Positions 1 to 8,949 are shown, counted from the first letter of the stretch. The stretch: DNA of 64,000 nucleotides from Corynebacterium mastitidis DSM 44356 (GCF_000375365.1 NZ_AQXB01000007.1:142681-206680), one strand, 5' to 3'. A program made the numbers and translations. The notes: generated from the sequence alone by a model not told the origin.

Positions 1-786
1 GCCCACCACCGCGTCGAACCACACGTAGAGCTTCTTGGCGTTGTTGTCCTGCCAGCCCTCCACCGGCACCGGGATGCCCCAGTCGATGTCCCGGGTCATG
101 GCGCGGGGATGGAGGTCGCGCAGCAGGTTCAGGGAGAACTTGAGCACGTTGGGCCGCCAGGATTCCCGGGTGCTCAGCCACTCCTCCAGGGCCTGCGCGA
201 GGGAGGGCAGATCCAGCAGGAAGTGCTCCGTCTCCACGAACTCCGGGGTCTCCCCGTCGATCTTGGACACCGGCTTGATAAGGTCCACCGGGTCGAGCTG
301 GTTGCCGCAGTTATCGCACTGGTCGCCGCGCGCGCCGTCGGCACCGCAGATGGGGCAGGTGCCCTCGATGTAGCGGTCCGGCAGGGTGCGCCCGGTGCGC
401 GGCGAGACCGCGCCCATGGTGGTCTGCTTAATCATGTAGCCGTTCTCGTAGAGGCCCTTGAACAGCTCCTGCACCACCGCGTAGTGGTTGCGGGTGGTGG
501 TGCGGGTAAAGAGGTCGTAGGACAGCCCCAGGCCCGCAAGGTCCTGCACGATCTGCCGGTTGTAGCGATCCGCCAGCTCCTTGACGGACACCCCCTCCTT
601 GTCTGCCTGCACCAGCAGCGGGGTTCCGTGCTCGTCCGTGCCGGAGACCATGAGCACCTCGGCGCCGCGCATTCGCTGATAGCGGGCAAAGACGTCCGAG
701 GGAACGCCGAACCCCGCCACATGGCCGATGTGGCGGGGACCGTTGGCGTAAGGCCAGGCAACAGAAACGAGCACGGTTTTGGTCAT
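1..786 (-). CDS. metG: Methionyl-tRNA synthetase, N-terminal part (partial)
   Basis: Charges tRNA-Met in the cytosol. The window holds the first 262 codons; the rest lies beyond base 1. The protein begins [16 protein letters not shown] and carries the class I signature HIGH at residues 19-22, then DEHGTP and a four-Cys zinc knuckle of the form CPIC...CDNC about 140 residues in, typical of MetG. The KMSKS region is outside the window. The ATG at 786 is fixed by a TAGGCT hexamer exactly 7 nt upstream (794-799), implying a leaderless mRNA. The next gene, betP, ends 16 bp upstream on the same strand. Confidence 0.97.
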   Translation of the reverse strand, partial: MTKTVLVSVAWPYANGPRHIGHVAGFGVPSDVFARYQRMRGAEVLMVSGTDEHGTPLLVQADKEGVSVKELADRYNRQIVQDLAGLGLSYDLFTRTTTRNHYAVVQELFKGLYENGYMIKQTTMGAVSPRTGRTLPDRYIEGTCPICGADGARGDQCDNCGNQLDPVDLIKPVSKIDGETPEFVETEHFLLDLPSLAQALEEWLSTRESWRPNVLKFSLNLLRDLHPRAMTRDIDWGIPVPVEGWQDNNAKKLYVWFDAVVG

Positions 787-793
787 GCGCTCT

Positions 794-799
794 AGCCTA
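794..799 (-). promoter_or_regulatory. -10 hexamer of metG (leaderless promoter)
   Basis: On the minus strand TAGGCT is followed by 7 nt and then the metG ATG, so transcription should begin at or next to the start codon. No Shine-Dalgarno sequence is visible. Inferred from position only. Confidence 0.55.
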
Positions 800-801
800 A
801 T

Positions 802-2586
802 TTATCTGTCTGCCGCGTGCCCACCCCCGGCCCGCTCGTGCCGCTTGGCCCGGCGCGCCAGGCGACGCGCGCGCTGCTGCTCGCGCTGCAGGTACTCGCG
901 GTGAATGCGCCGCTCGCGGGCCAGGCTGCGGGCAAAGCGCTGCTGCTCGCGGTAGTCCAGGTAGATCACGTCGTTGCGCAGGTCCTTGACCAGCGCGAAC
1001 ATCAGGGCGATCACGATGACCAGGAAGGGCGCGGCGGCCACGATGGTGACGTTCTGGAGGTTGCTCAGCACGTCGTCCCCGCCGGAGACCAGCAGCGTGA
1101 GCCCGATGAGCGCGGTCAGCAGGCCCCAGGACGCGGAGACCAGCGGGTGGGCGTCCGTGCGGCCGTACTGGGACATGGAGCCCATGACGGTGGAGGCGGA
1201 GTCCGCCGAGGTGATGAAGAAGGTGCCCAGCAAGAGCACCGCCACGATGCCCATGACCTGGCCGCCGGGCAGGTTGTGCAGGAGGTTAAAGAGCTGGTTC
1301 TCCGCCGAGCCGTCGCCCCACACGGACTGCCCCTCGCGCTCCATGGTGATCGCCGTGCCGCCGAAGATGGCGAACCACACGGTGGACACGCCCGCCGGGA
1401 TGAGCAGCACGCCCACGCAGAACTCGCGGATGGAGCGCCCGCGCGAGATGCGCGCGAGGAACATGCCCACGAAGGGCGACCAGGAGATCCACCAGGCCCA
1501 GTAGAAGATGGTCCAGCTCGAGAGCCACTCGCCGTCGGAGTTGGTGGCGGTGCGCGAGGCCATGGAGAAGAACTCCGAGAGGTAGCCGCCGATGGAGCCC
1601 GGGATGAGGTTGAGCACGGCCACGGTAGGGCCGAGCACAAAGACCACGATGGCCAGGATGGCCGCCAGGACCATGTTGGCGTTGGAGAGATACTGAATGC
1701 CCTTGCCCACGCCCGAGACGGCGGAGAGCAGGAAGGCCAGGGTGAGCACCGAGACGATGCCGATGATGGTCCACATCCCGGGGGACTCCACGATGCCCGC
1801 CGCGGACAGGCCCGCGCCGATCTGGATGGCGCCCACGCCCAGGGAGCAGGCGGTGCCGAACACGGTGGCGAAGATCGCCAGGGTGTCGATGAGCTGCCCC
1901 AGCCACCCCTTGGCGCGCCGCTCCCCGATCAGCGGGGTAAACGCGGAGGAGATGAGCTGCCTGCGCCCGATCCTGAAGGTGGAGTACGCGATGGCCAGGC
2001 CCACGATGGCGTAGATCGCCCAGGGGTGCAGCGTCCAGTGGAACATCGCGGAGGCCATGGCGGAGTTGACGTCCTCCTCCGCGTGCCCGGGCACCCCCTG
2101 CCGGTAGAAGGTCAGCGGCTCCGACGCCCCGTAGAACATCAGGCCGATGCCCATGCCGGCGGCGAACATCATGGCGATCCAGGACACGGAGCTAAACTCC
2201 GGCTCCTCGTTGACCCGGCCCAGCCGGATGGAGCCGAACTTGCTCAGCGCGATCACCGCGACGAAGGCCACGAACACAGTGCCAAAAAGGACAAAGGCCC
2301 AGCCAAAGTTGGTCACCACGAAGTTCAGGGCGCTCTGCGCGAAGGAGGCGAAGGACTCGGAGCCCACGAGTCCCCAGACCACCATGGCCAGGGCCACGGC
2401 GCCGGCGGCGGAGACCACCGGCCAGTTCACCCCCTTGCCCTCATCCTCGGATTCCAGGGTGATATCCGCTTCGGTATATTGATCCAATCCGGCGCTAATG
2501 GCGGATTGCCCTTGGAGCATGGCCGCCAACTGCTCGGTGGCAGAGGCCTGCTCCCCCTCTCTCTCATACTCATGCGGATGTGTCAT
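802..2586 (-). CDS. betP: BCCT-family glycine betaine/Na+ symporter BetP
   Basis: Sodium-coupled, osmostress-regulated uptake of glycine betaine across the plasma membrane. The protein follows C. glutamicum BetP almost throughout: the Na+-dependent signature [11 protein letters not shown], the Trp-rich substrate segment [37 protein letters not shown] and about 12 membrane spans. The acidic N-terminal tail and the highly basic C-terminal tail (about 50 residues, rich in Arg) correspond to the K+/stress-sensing domains known in BetP. I chose the ATG at 2586 (MTHPHEYE), preceded by GGTGGAG; ATGs at 2598 and 2622 are also in frame. The upstream region has a paired GGTCAC repeat resembling an MtrA site. 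Confidence 0.95.
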   Translation of the reverse strand: MTHPHEYEREGEQASATEQLAAMLQGQSAISAGLDQYTEADITLESEDEGKGVNWPVVSAAGAVALAMVVWGLVGSESFASFAQSALNFVVTNFGWAFVLFGTVFVAFVAVIALSKFGSIRLGRVNEEPEFSSVSWIAMMFAAGMGIGLMFYGASEPLTFYRQGVPGHAEEDVNSAMASAMFHWTLHPWAIYAIVGLAIAYSTFRIGRRQLISSAFTPLIGERRAKGWLGQLIDTLAIFATVFGTACSLGVGAIQIGAGLSAAGIVESPGMWTIIGIVSVLTLAFLLSAVSGVGKGIQYLSNANMVLAAILAIVVFVLGPTVAVLNLIPGSIGGYLSEFFSMASRTATNSDGEWLSSWTIFYWAWWISWSPFVGMFLARISRGRSIREFCVGVLLIPAGVSTVWFAIFGGTAITMEREGQSVWGDGSAENQLFNLLHNLPGGQVMGIVAVLLLGTFFITSADSASTVMGSMSQYGRTDAHPLVSASWGLLTALIGLTLLVSGGDDVLSNLQNVTIVAAAPFLVIVIALMFALVKDLRNDVIYLDYREQQRFARSLARERRIHREYLQREQQRARRLARRAKRHERAGGGHAADR

Positions 2587-2727
2587 ACACTCCACCATTA
2601 AGCAGCCCCCGCGATATATCAAACCTACCGCGGCGATAGGAGCGCCGGAATAAACGCCGCCGCCAGGATCGTTACCCTCCCGTAATCACACATAAGCCCA
2701 GCGCACGGCGCACACCGCGGGCAAAAA

Positions 2728-2746
2728 GGTCACGGAAAGGTCACAT
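2728..2746. promoter_or_regulatory. Candidate MtrA box upstream of betP
   Basis: Two 8-mers, GGTCACGG and GGTCACAT, are separated by AAA, giving an 11-bp phase. Read toward betP this is GTGAC-N6-GTGAC. The published C. glutamicum MtrA site is described as two loosely conserved 8-bp direct repeats 3 bp apart, and betP is a known MtrA target. The assignment is inference. Confidence 0.45.
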
Positions 2747-2776
2747 CTTGCTGAGAGTTTGTGTGAGGAGCCTGAC

Positions 2777-3643
2777 TTAGCCGCGCGCGGCCAGGGCGGC
2801 GTCGTACAGCTCCCTGGTGCGCACCCCGCTGGCGGCGGCGATCTCCTTGCACACAGCCTTAAGCCGCTCCCCCTCCGCCACCCGCGCCAGGACCTCCGGC
2901 ACCAGCGAGGCCGCGTCCCGCTCCTCCTTCGCCGCCGCGTCGAGCACCACGGTCACCTCGCCGCGCACGCCCTCGGCCGCCCAGCGGGCCACCTCCCCCA
3001 GGGGTCCCCGGCGCACCTCCTCGTAGGTCTTGGTCAGCTCCCGGCACACCGCCACCCGGCGCCGCTCCCCCAGCACCTCGGCGGCCAGGGCCAGGGTCTC
3101 CGCCACCCGGTGCGGGGATTCGAAGAAGCACACCGCGCGCTGTTCCCCCCGCAGCGACTCCAACCAGGTGCGCCGGGCGCCGTCGCGGCGGGGGGCGAAG
3201 CCGTCGAAGATGAACCGCCCCACCTCCAGGCCGGACAGCGCCAGGGCGGTGGGCACCGCCGAGGGGCCGGGGGCGCAGCTCACCGGAACGCCCGCCTCGA
3301 GCGCCGCGTTGACCAGGCGCAGCCCCGGGTCGGAGACCACGGGCATCCCGGCGTCGGTGACCACCGCCACCGTGCCGGAGCGCGCGGCCGCCAGCAGCGC
3401 CTCCACGCGCTGCTCCTCGTTGTGGTCGAAGTTGGAGACCACCCGGCCGGTGATCTCCACGCCGAGGGCCTGGGCCAGCGCCCGGGTGCGGCGGGTATCC
3501 TCCGCGGCGATCACGTCCGCCTCCGCGAGCAGGCGGCACAGCCGGGGGGTGGCGTCTCCGACGTTGCCCAGGGGCGTGGCGGCGAGCACCACCCCGGTGG
3601 GCAGCGGGGCGCTCAGGGCGGCGTCGAGATGCGAGGAGTTCAT
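2777..3643 (-). CDS. rsmI: 16S rRNA (cytidine-1402 2'-O)-methyltransferase RsmI
   Basis: SAM-dependent 2'-O-methylation of C1402 of 16S rRNA, fine-tuning the decoding centre. The protein has the RsmI/YraL tetrapyrrole-methylase fold signatures LAATPLGNVGD near the N terminus, then AAEDTRRTRALA, VVTDAGMPVVSDPG and CAPGPSAVPTALALSGL. Length 288 aa is normal. The ATG at 3643 (MNSSHLD) is preferred; an in-frame ATG at 3661 would add six residues. It diverges from pmt with only 55 bp between starts, so the two promoters must overlap. Confidence 0.95.
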   Translation of the reverse strand: MNSSHLDAALSAPLPTGVVLAATPLGNVGDATPRLCRLLAEADVIAAEDTRRTRALAQALGVEITGRVVSNFDHNEEQRVEALLAAARSGTVAVVTDAGMPVVSDPGLRLVNAALEAGVPVSCAPGPSAVPTALALSGLEVGRFIFDGFAPRRDGARRTWLESLRGEQRAVCFFESPHRVAETLALAAEVLGERRRVAVCRELTKTYEEVRRGPLGEVARWAAEGVRGEVTVVLDAAAKEERDAASLVPEVLARVAEGERLKAVCKEIAAASGVRTRELYDAALAARG

Positions 3644-3685
3644 GGGTACAGCATGGCACATTTACCCGCAGCACCCCGAGGCCCC

Positions 3686-3691
3686 TAAAAT
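3686..3691 (+). promoter_or_regulatory. -10 hexamer of pmt (leaderless promoter)
   Basis: TAAAAT lies 7 nt before the GTG start of pmt and there is no ribosome binding site, consistent with a leaderless transcript. Confidence 0.6.
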
Positions 3692-3698
3692 CTGACGG

Positions 3699-5270
3699 GT
3701 GAGCACGCCGAGCACCCTCCCCCGCTTTCGCAGGCCCGATCCCCCCGCCCCGCTGCGCTCCCCCTGGGGCCGCCCCGAGGCCTACTCTTTCGCCGTGATC
3801 GGCGTGCTGGCCCTGCTCACGCGCTTCATCGGGCTCGGCTCCACCGCCGCCAAGGGCACGCCCGTGTTCGACGAGAAGCACTACGTGCCCCAGGCGTGGG
3901 ACATGGTGCGCAGCACCATCAACCCGCTGATCGGGGGGATCGAGAACAATCCGGCCTACGGGCTGGTGGTCCACCCCCCGCTGGGCAAGCAGATCATCGC
4001 CCTGGGCGAGCGGCTGTTCGGCTACACGCCCCTGGGGTGGCGGTTCATGGCGGCGCTCTTCGGCTGCCTCGTGGTGCTGGCCCTCATGGGATTCGTGCGC
4101 TCGCTGAGCAACTCCTGGCAGATCGCCGCCTTCGCGGGCCTGCTGGCCACCTTCGACGGCGTGCTCCTGGTGACCTCCCGCTACGGAATGCTGGACATCT
4201 TCCAGGTGCTCTTCGTCCTGCTCGCCGCCTGGGCCCTGGTGGCCGACCGCCAGCAGATCCACCGACGCCTCCACCGCGCCTGGGCCGAGGGGAACCTGGG
4301 CAACTCCCCCTACGGCCCCCGCCTGGGGTACCGCTGGTGGCGCTTTGCCGCCGGGGTGTGCCTGGGCCTGGCGCTGGGGGTGAAGTGGTCCGGGCTGTAC
4401 TACATCGCGTTCTTTGGGCTGCTCAGCGTGTTTGGCGACCTCGCCCTGCGCCGCCGCTACGGGGCCACCCGCCCCGTGCTCGGGGCGCTGCTGCGCGACA
4501 CCCTCCCCGCCCTGACCTCCCTCGTGCTCCTGCCCGCCGCGCTGTACCTGTGGTCGTGGCGGGCCTGGTTCTCCTCGGAGACCTCGGTGTACCGCCATGC
4601 GGCGGCCGACGGCACCATCGCCTCCTCGGACCACTCCTGGCTCAGCGCGCTGCCCGATACCGCCGCGAGCTGGCTGTACTACCACCTCTCCGTCCTGGAC
4701 TTTCACGCCCAGCTCACCTCCTCGGGCGGCCACCACCACCCCTGGGACTCCAAGCCCTGGGCCTGGCTCGTCTCCGGACGGCCCATCCTGTACTACTCGT
4801 CCACCGGCATCGAGTGCGGGGCGGGCACCTGCCGCCGCATGGTGTACCTCTTTGGCACCCCCGCGATCTGGTGGCTCACCATCCCCGTGCTGCTCTGGGC
4901 GCTGTGGAGTCTGTTCGTGCGCCGCGATCGCCGCTTCCTCGTGCCGCTGGTGGCCTTCAGCGCGGGCTTTATCCCCTGGCTGGCCTCCTTTGACCGGCAG
5001 ATGTACTTCTTCTACGCCTCCCCGCTCGTGCCGTTTAGCATCGCCATGATCGCGCTGACCCTGGGCCAGCTCTGCGGGCGCGGCGGGCAGGTCAACCGGG
5101 GAATACTGCGCGACCTCGCGGGGGGCACGCTGCACCGGGGCACCCTGACCGTGGCCGCGTACCTGGCGGCGGTGGTGGCCATGTTCCTGTACTTCTCCCC
5201 GCTGTTCTACGGCTACGCCATCCCCGACGGCTACTTCGACTCCATGATGTGGATGCCGAGCTGGCGCTAG
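3699..5270 (+). CDS. pmt: Dolichyl-phosphate-mannose-protein mannosyltransferase (PMT/GT39)
   Basis: Transfers mannose from polyprenyl-phosphate-mannose to Ser/Thr of secreted proteins at the outer face of the membrane. The 523-aa polytopic protein has the GT39 first-loop acidic motif VFDEKHYVPQAWD, followed by HPPLGKQ and LATFDGVLLVTSRYGMLD, which are PMT signatures, and C-terminal PMT-4TMC-type spans ending YGYAIPDGYFDSMMWMPSW. The GTG start is supported by a TAAAAT -10 box 7 nt upstream. It is divergent from rsmI, an arrangement I recall from C. glutamicum. Confidence 0.95.
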   Translation: MSTPSTLPRFRRPDPPAPLRSPWGRPEAYSFAVIGVLALLTRFIGLGSTAAKGTPVFDEKHYVPQAWDMVRSTINPLIGGIENNPAYGLVVHPPLGKQIIALGERLFGYTPLGWRFMAALFGCLVVLALMGFVRSLSNSWQIAAFAGLLATFDGVLLVTSRYGMLDIFQVLFVLLAAWALVADRQQIHRRLHRAWAEGNLGNSPYGPRLGYRWWRFAAGVCLGLALGVKWSGLYYIAFFGLLSVFGDLALRRRYGATRPVLGALLRDTLPALTSLVLLPAALYLWSWRAWFSSETSVYRHAAADGTIASSDHSWLSALPDTAASWLYYHLSVLDFHAQLTSSGGHHHPWDSKPWAWLVSGRPILYYSSTGIECGAGTCRRMVYLFGTPAIWWLTIPVLLWALWSLFVRRDRRFLVPLVAFSAGFIPWLASFDRQMYFFYASPLVPFSIAMIALTLGQLCGRGGQVNRGILRDLAGGTLHRGTLTVAAYLAAVVAMFLYFSPLFYGYAIPDGYFDSMMWMPSWR

Positions 5271-5330
5271 GGGCGCGCCCTCAGTCCCGCCGGACGGCGG
5301 CCCTAGTCGGCGGCCTAGTTCAACAGCGCC

Positions 5331-6002
5331 CTAGCTCAGCAGCCCGGCGCGCCAGCGCGACCACCCGCCGCTGCTCACCCACGCCCAGGCGGCGGCCCCC
5401 GTGGTCAGCGCCAGCACCGCCAGCTCCATCGCCTGCCCCCGGCTGGTGCCGCCGAGCAGGAAGTCCCTCATGCCAAAGCCCAGGCTGAACATCGTCCACG
5501 CGCCCAGCAGCGGCAGCAGCCCCAGCAGCAGGCGCGGCAGCCACGCCCCCAGAAGCAGGGCGGCGGCCAGCGCGAGACGCACCGCGGCCCCCTGCGCCAG
5601 CAGGCGCGCCAGGGCGGGGTCGGCGGCGGGGCTGAGCACCCGGCCGCCGTCCACCGTCTCCAGCAGCCCGCCGGTATCGGCCAGCATCCGCACCGCCACC
5701 ACCGCGTGCAGCACCGCCAGCAGCGCGAGGCTCAGGCGCGCGACGGTCAGGGAGGCCAGGCGGGCACCGGAGTGGCGCCGCCACTCCGGCTCCACCTCGG
5801 TGAGGATGGCCCTGGTCAGCTCCTCCCCCGGCTCCCGGCCCGCGGGGGCGGGCAGAGGCTGGAGGCGCGCCGCCCGGCGATAGAACGCCTGGCACTGCTC
5901 GCACTGGTCCAGGTGGGTCTCCACCACGTCGTCGTCCAGGCGGCCCGCCTCGCCGTCGAGCCGGGCGGAAAGCTCCGCCTGGATCACCTCGTGCGCGATC
6001 AT
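5331..6002 (-). CDS. Zinc-finger (anti-sigma-like) membrane protein
   Basis: 223-aa protein whose first 40 residues contain the ZAS/zf-HC2 motif H30-x3-C34-x2-C37 (THLDQCEQC), the metal centre of zinc-binding anti-sigma factors. Four or five hydrophobic segments follow (about residues 85-105, 140-175 and 185-205), instead of the single span of a classical anti-sigma factor. The ATG overlaps the TGA of the upstream DoxX gene (ATGA), so the two are translationally coupled. No sigma factor gene lies nearby. A role in sensing or sequestration is suggested only by the zinc motif. Confidence 0.8.
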   Translation of the reverse strand: MIAHEVIQAELSARLDGEAGRLDDDVVETHLDQCEQCQAFYRRAARLQPLPAPAGREPGEELTRAILTEVEPEWRRHSGARLASLTVARLSLALLAVLHAVVAVRMLADTGGLLETVDGGRVLSPAADPALARLLAQGAAVRLALAAALLLGAWLPRLLLGLLPLLGAWTMFSLGFGMRDFLLGGTSRGQAMELAVLALTTGAAAWAWVSSGGWSRWRAGLLS

Positions 6003-6391
6003 CGGGTGAGCACCCCGTCCACGCTGGCGCGCCCGGAGCCGAACACCACGATCATCAGCAGGGATACCAGCATCACCACGGGGTATTCCAGGGTCTCCAC
6101 GCTGGGGGTGAGGTGCACGAAGTAGATGGCGGCCACCATGAGCAGGGCCAGGGCCCCGGCCACCACGGTGGTGAGCAGGCCGATCACCAGCAGCGCGCCC
6201 CCGGCGAGCTGCGCGATGCCCGCGATCCACGCGGACAGGGCGGGCTGCGGGACCCCCCAGGCGCTGAATTGCCCGGTGGTCTCCGTGATGCCGTCCACCA
6301 TGAGGATCTTCCACCCGTGGGCCACAAAGATCAGCCCCAGCACCGCCCGGAAAATCAGCAGCGCACCATCCCGTATCACCGGCCTGTCCAT
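5999..6391 (-). CDS. DoxX family membrane protein
   Basis: 130-aa four-span membrane protein of the DoxX/YphA family: ALLIFRAVLGLIFVAHGWKI in the first span, LSAWIAGIAQLAGGALLVIGLLT in the second and third. The biochemical role of DoxX proteins is poorly defined; actinobacterial members have been tied to redox and thiol stress. The start at 6391 is supported by a TAGCCT hexamer 7 nt upstream, and that hexamer overlaps the stop codon of the MFS gene behind it. It overlaps the following zinc-finger gene by 4 nt. Confidence 0.9.
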   Translation of the reverse strand: MDRPVIRDGALLIFRAVLGLIFVAHGWKILMVDGITETTGQFSAWGVPQPALSAWIAGIAQLAGGALLVIGLLTTVVAGALALLMVAAIYFVHLTPSVETLEYPVVMLVSLLMIVVFGSGRASVDGVLTR

Positions 6392-6398
6392 GGCCTCT

Positions 6399-6404
6399 AG
6401 GCTA
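6399..6404 (-). promoter_or_regulatory. -10 hexamer of the DoxX gene
   Basis: TAGCCT on the minus strand lies 7 nt before the DoxX ATG and contains the TAG stop of the preceding MFS gene. Confidence 0.5.
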
Positions 6405-7607
6405 CCTTGCCTGCCGGGCCAACTGCGCGTCCACGTTGCCCTCGCGCCCGGCGAACCAGCCCACTACTCCCATCAGCACGCTGCTGAGCAGCAGCACCCA
6501 CAGGATCGGCCCCCAGCTCCCCAGCGCCTGGTGGGCCGCGCCCACCAGCAGCGGCCCACCGGCGGCCAGGAGGTAGCCGACGGACTGGACGAAGGCCGAG
6601 AGCCTGGCCGTGACCTCCGGGGCGCTGGTGCGCGCCGGCATGAGCGCGAGCGCCATGAGGAAGCAGAAGCCGCCGATGCCCAGCAGCGCGGACCACAGGT
6701 AGGGCGCGCTCATCGGGGCGTAGATCAGCCCCAGGTATCCGGCCGCCGTCGAGGCGGCGAAGCCCACGATCACCCAGTGCGCGTGCGCACTGCGGGCCGC
6801 GATGCGCGGGACGATCAGCCCGCCGACGATCCCGAGGCCGCCCACCAGCGCCAGGCCCACCGAGGCCACCCGGGGGCTGGCCCCCGCCTCCGCCAGGACG
6901 GTGGGTAGCCAGCCCATCTGGATGTAGGCGTTCATGGACTGCAGGCCGAAGAAGGCGGTGATGGCCACCGCCAGCGGCGAGCGCCACAGGCTGCCCCGGA
7001 TGGGGTCCGGGGTGCGGGAGGGCGCGGCCTGCGTGCGCGCGGAAAGGATCAGCCGCCCCCACACCGGGAGCTGCAGCGCCGCCACCCCCGCCCAGATCCA
7101 CAGCACCCCGCGCCAGGAGTCCGTGAGCATGGGAGACAGCGGGCCGAGGAACATGCCCACGCTGAGCACGGTGGTGTAGATCGTCATCAGCCGCACCGCC
7201 GCGAGCCCGCCCGCGCCCTTGATCCACGCGGGCAGCAGCACGTTGACCAGCGCGATGCCCATCACCACCAGGCCGGTAAGCGCTATGAACCCCCACATGC
7301 TGCCCATCACCGGCCGCAGCGCCTGGCCCAGGACCTCCAGCGCCATCGCCAGCAGCAGGGTTCCCGTGAGCCCCAGGCGGCGCGAGAGCGGCACCGCCGC
7401 CACCCCAAAGAGGGCGAAGCAGATGCCGGGCAGCGCGGTGAGCAGCCCGGACAGGGTGCCGGGGGCGTCGTACGCGGCGGAGATCCGATCCAGGACGGAC
7501 CCCACGGCCACGATGGCCGGGCGCAGGTTCAGGGCGGCCAGGCCGACCGCCAGGGCGAGGATGAGGGCGTGGCGTCGTGGGGTGTGCTGCTGTGGGCGTG
7601 CGGTCAA
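6402..7607 (-). CDS. MFS transporter, CynX/NimT type
   Basis: 401-aa, 12-span major facilitator. The N-terminal LALAVGLAALNLRPAIVAVGSVLDRI and LLTALPGICFALFGVAAVPLSRRLG are hallmarks of the CynX/NimT (cyanate / 2-nitroimidazole transporter) subfamily. Substrate unknown. Upstream in-frame codons extend to 7775, but the best start is TTG at 7607, preceded by a strong GGAGGT Shine-Dalgarno 4 nt away, giving MTARPQQHTPRRHAL. It diverges from tag across 109 bp. Confidence 0.88.
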   Translation of the reverse strand: MTARPQQHTPRRHALILALAVGLAALNLRPAIVAVGSVLDRISAAYDAPGTLSGLLTALPGICFALFGVAAVPLSRRLGLTGTLLLAMALEVLGQALRPVMGSMWGFIALTGLVVMGIALVNVLLPAWIKGAGGLAAVRLMTIYTTVLSVGMFLGPLSPMLTDSWRGVLWIWAGVAALQLPVWGRLILSARTQAAPSRTPDPIRGSLWRSPLAVAITAFFGLQSMNAYIQMGWLPTVLAEAGASPRVASVGLALVGGLGIVGGLIVPRIAARSAHAHWVIVGFAASTAAGYLGLIYAPMSAPYLWSALLGIGGFCFLMALALMPARTSAPEVTARLSAFVQSVGYLLAAGGPLLVGAAHQALGSWGPILWVLLLSSVLMGVVGWFAGREGNVDAQLARQAR

Positions 7608-7716
7608 GGTACCTCCATATACTTGTAGGGATCTTCTTCCCCGCACTCTAGACCTCCCCTCCCGCACGCCCCCACTGAGGGGAACCCGACAACGCCGCGA
7701 GGAGTCTAATAGCACC

Positions 7717-8313
7717 ATGAGCACCGACGGCACCATCCTCTGCGAGGACGGCCTGCGCCGCCCGCCCTGGGCCACCGCCTCCGCCCTCCTGCGCGAGTAC
7801 TACGACACCGAATGGGGCATGCCCGTGCGCGACGACCGCGGCATGTACGAGCGCCTCACCCTGGAGTCCTTCCAGTCCGGCCTGTCCTGGGCCACCATCC
7901 TGGCCAAGCGCCCCGCCTTCCGCCGCGCGTTCTGCGGCTTCGACCCCGAGGCGGTGGCCCGGTACGGGCCCGCCGAGGTGGAGGGGCTGCTTGCCGACGC
8001 CTCCATCGTGCGCAACCGCCGCAAGATCGAGGCCGCCATCGCCAACGCCCGCGCCACCTTAGACCTGGTTCCCGTGGGCGGGCTCGCGGAGCTGGTGTGG
8101 TCCTTCCGGCCCGAGACCACCCCGGCACCGCGCACGATGGAGGAGGTGCCCACCCGCTCCCCCGAGTCCGCGGCGCTGGCGGCGGCGCTGAAGAAGGCGG
8201 GGTTCCGCTTCGTGGGGCCCACCACCATGTACGCCCTCATGGAGGCGGTGGGGGTGGTGGACACGCACCTGGTGGGGTCGTGGCGGCGCGGCAGCTCGGG
8301 GGTGTGGGGGTAG
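7717..8313 (+). CDS. tag: DNA-3-methyladenine glycosylase I-like protein (Tag)
   Basis: Base-excision repair enzyme that removes 3-methyladenine from alkylated DNA. The 198-aa protein aligns over its length with E. coli Tag: YYDTEWGMPVRDDRGMYERL, LESFQSGLSWATILAKR (putative catalytic Glu50), IVRNRRKIEAAIANARA and KKAGFRFVGPTTMYALMEAVGVV. Two of the four zinc ligands known in E. coli Tag are absent: the His of YHD is Tyr29, and the final Cys is Ser188 (HLVGSW), while Cys9 and His184 remain. It may be a zinc-free variant. The ATG at 7717 has TCTAAT 6 nt upstream and GAGGAG further back. Confidence 0.9.
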   Translation: MSTDGTILCEDGLRRPPWATASALLREYYDTEWGMPVRDDRGMYERLTLESFQSGLSWATILAKRPAFRRAFCGFDPEAVARYGPAEVEGLLADASIVRNRRKIEAAIANARATLDLVPVGGLAELVWSFRPETTPAPRTMEEVPTRSPESAALAAALKKAGFRFVGPTTMYALMEAVGVVDTHLVGSWRRGSSGVWG

Positions 8314-8333
8314 GGTTCGGCGCTTGGCGGGGC

Positions 8334-8373
8334 GTCAACCCTACATTGACAGAAGTGTCAACGTAGGGTTGAC
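8334..8373. promoter_or_regulatory. 40-bp palindromic operator at the HTH gene start
   Basis: The left arm GTCAACCCTACATTGACA (8334-8351) and right arm TGTCAACGTAGGGTTGAC (8356-8373) are 18-bp inverted repeats with one mismatch and a 4-nt spacer. The inner part contains a TTGACA-like -35 and the right arm ends one base before the ATG at 8375. This is the expected layout of an operator for autorepression by the adjacent HTH protein. Confidence 0.7.
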
Positions 8374-8374
8374 T

Positions 8375-8947
8375 ATGGGCGTGGACAGCATACGCCAAGC
8401 ACAACAAGCCATCGAGGCCGCCCAGCAGCAGCTCCACCGCGCCGTCCACGCCGCCCGCGCCCGGGGCTCCTCCTGGGCCGAGATCGGCGCGGCCCTCGGA
8501 GTCTCCCGGCAGGCCGCCTTCAAGAGATTCGGCGCTCCCATCGACCCCAGAACAGGAAAACCCATGCGCACCCGCCCCGTGACAATCCTCATCGACCTCA
8601 CCGAACGGCTCTTCGCCCACATCGACGCCCAGCGATGGGACGAGGCCGCCGCCCTGCTCCACCCCGACGCCCGCAAGGAACTCACCCCCGAGGTGTTCCT
8701 TCAGGCATGGACCTCCACCATCGGGGACTACGGCGACTTTGACGGCTGCCGCGACACCCTCGTCACCGCCGCCAGCCGCACCAACGCGCGAGAACCCCTC
8801 CACGGGAGCGTGGTGGGCACCGCCGTGGGGGTGACCACCCTGCACTTCGAGGCCGGGGAATGCCTCGGACGGGTGTCCTTTACCCCCGACGACCTCATCG
8901 ACGGCGTCTACCTCCTGCCCACCGACGCAAAGGAGAGCCACTTCTAA
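8375..8947 (+). CDS. Helix-turn-helix protein with C-terminal DUF3887-like domain
   Basis: 190-aa protein. Residues about 1-50 form a coiled helix followed by an HTH (GSSWAEIGAALGVSRQAAFKRFG). After a PIDPRTG linker, the remainder (DLTERLFAHIDAQRWDEAAALLHPDARKELTPEVFLQAW ... DDLIDGVYLLP) resembles the NTF2-like DUF3887 domain. That makes it a likely one-component regulator, ligand unknown. The ATG at 8375 abuts the palindrome 8334-8373 and no Shine-Dalgarno sequence is visible. A frameshifted small membrane protein reading frame follows within 2 bp and may have been its operon partner. Confidence 0.8.
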   Translation: MGVDSIRQAQQAIEAAQQQLHRAVHAARARGSSWAEIGAALGVSRQAAFKRFGAPIDPRTGKPMRTRPVTILIDLTERLFAHIDAQRWDEAAALLHPDARKELTPEVFLQAWTSTIGDYGDFDGCRDTLVTAASRTNAREPLHGSVVGTAVGVTTLHFEAGECLGRVSFTPDDLIDGVYLLPTDAKESHF

Positions 8948-8949
8948 CC

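Noticed and set aside
817..2601. 594-codon frame opposite betP
   Set aside because: Gly/His/Arg/Asp-rich shadow sequence with no domain; BetP on the other strand is certain.
2859..5135. 758-codon minus frame spanning rsmI and pmt
   Set aside because: Antisense to pmt and out of frame with rsmI; composition of a GC-skew artefact.
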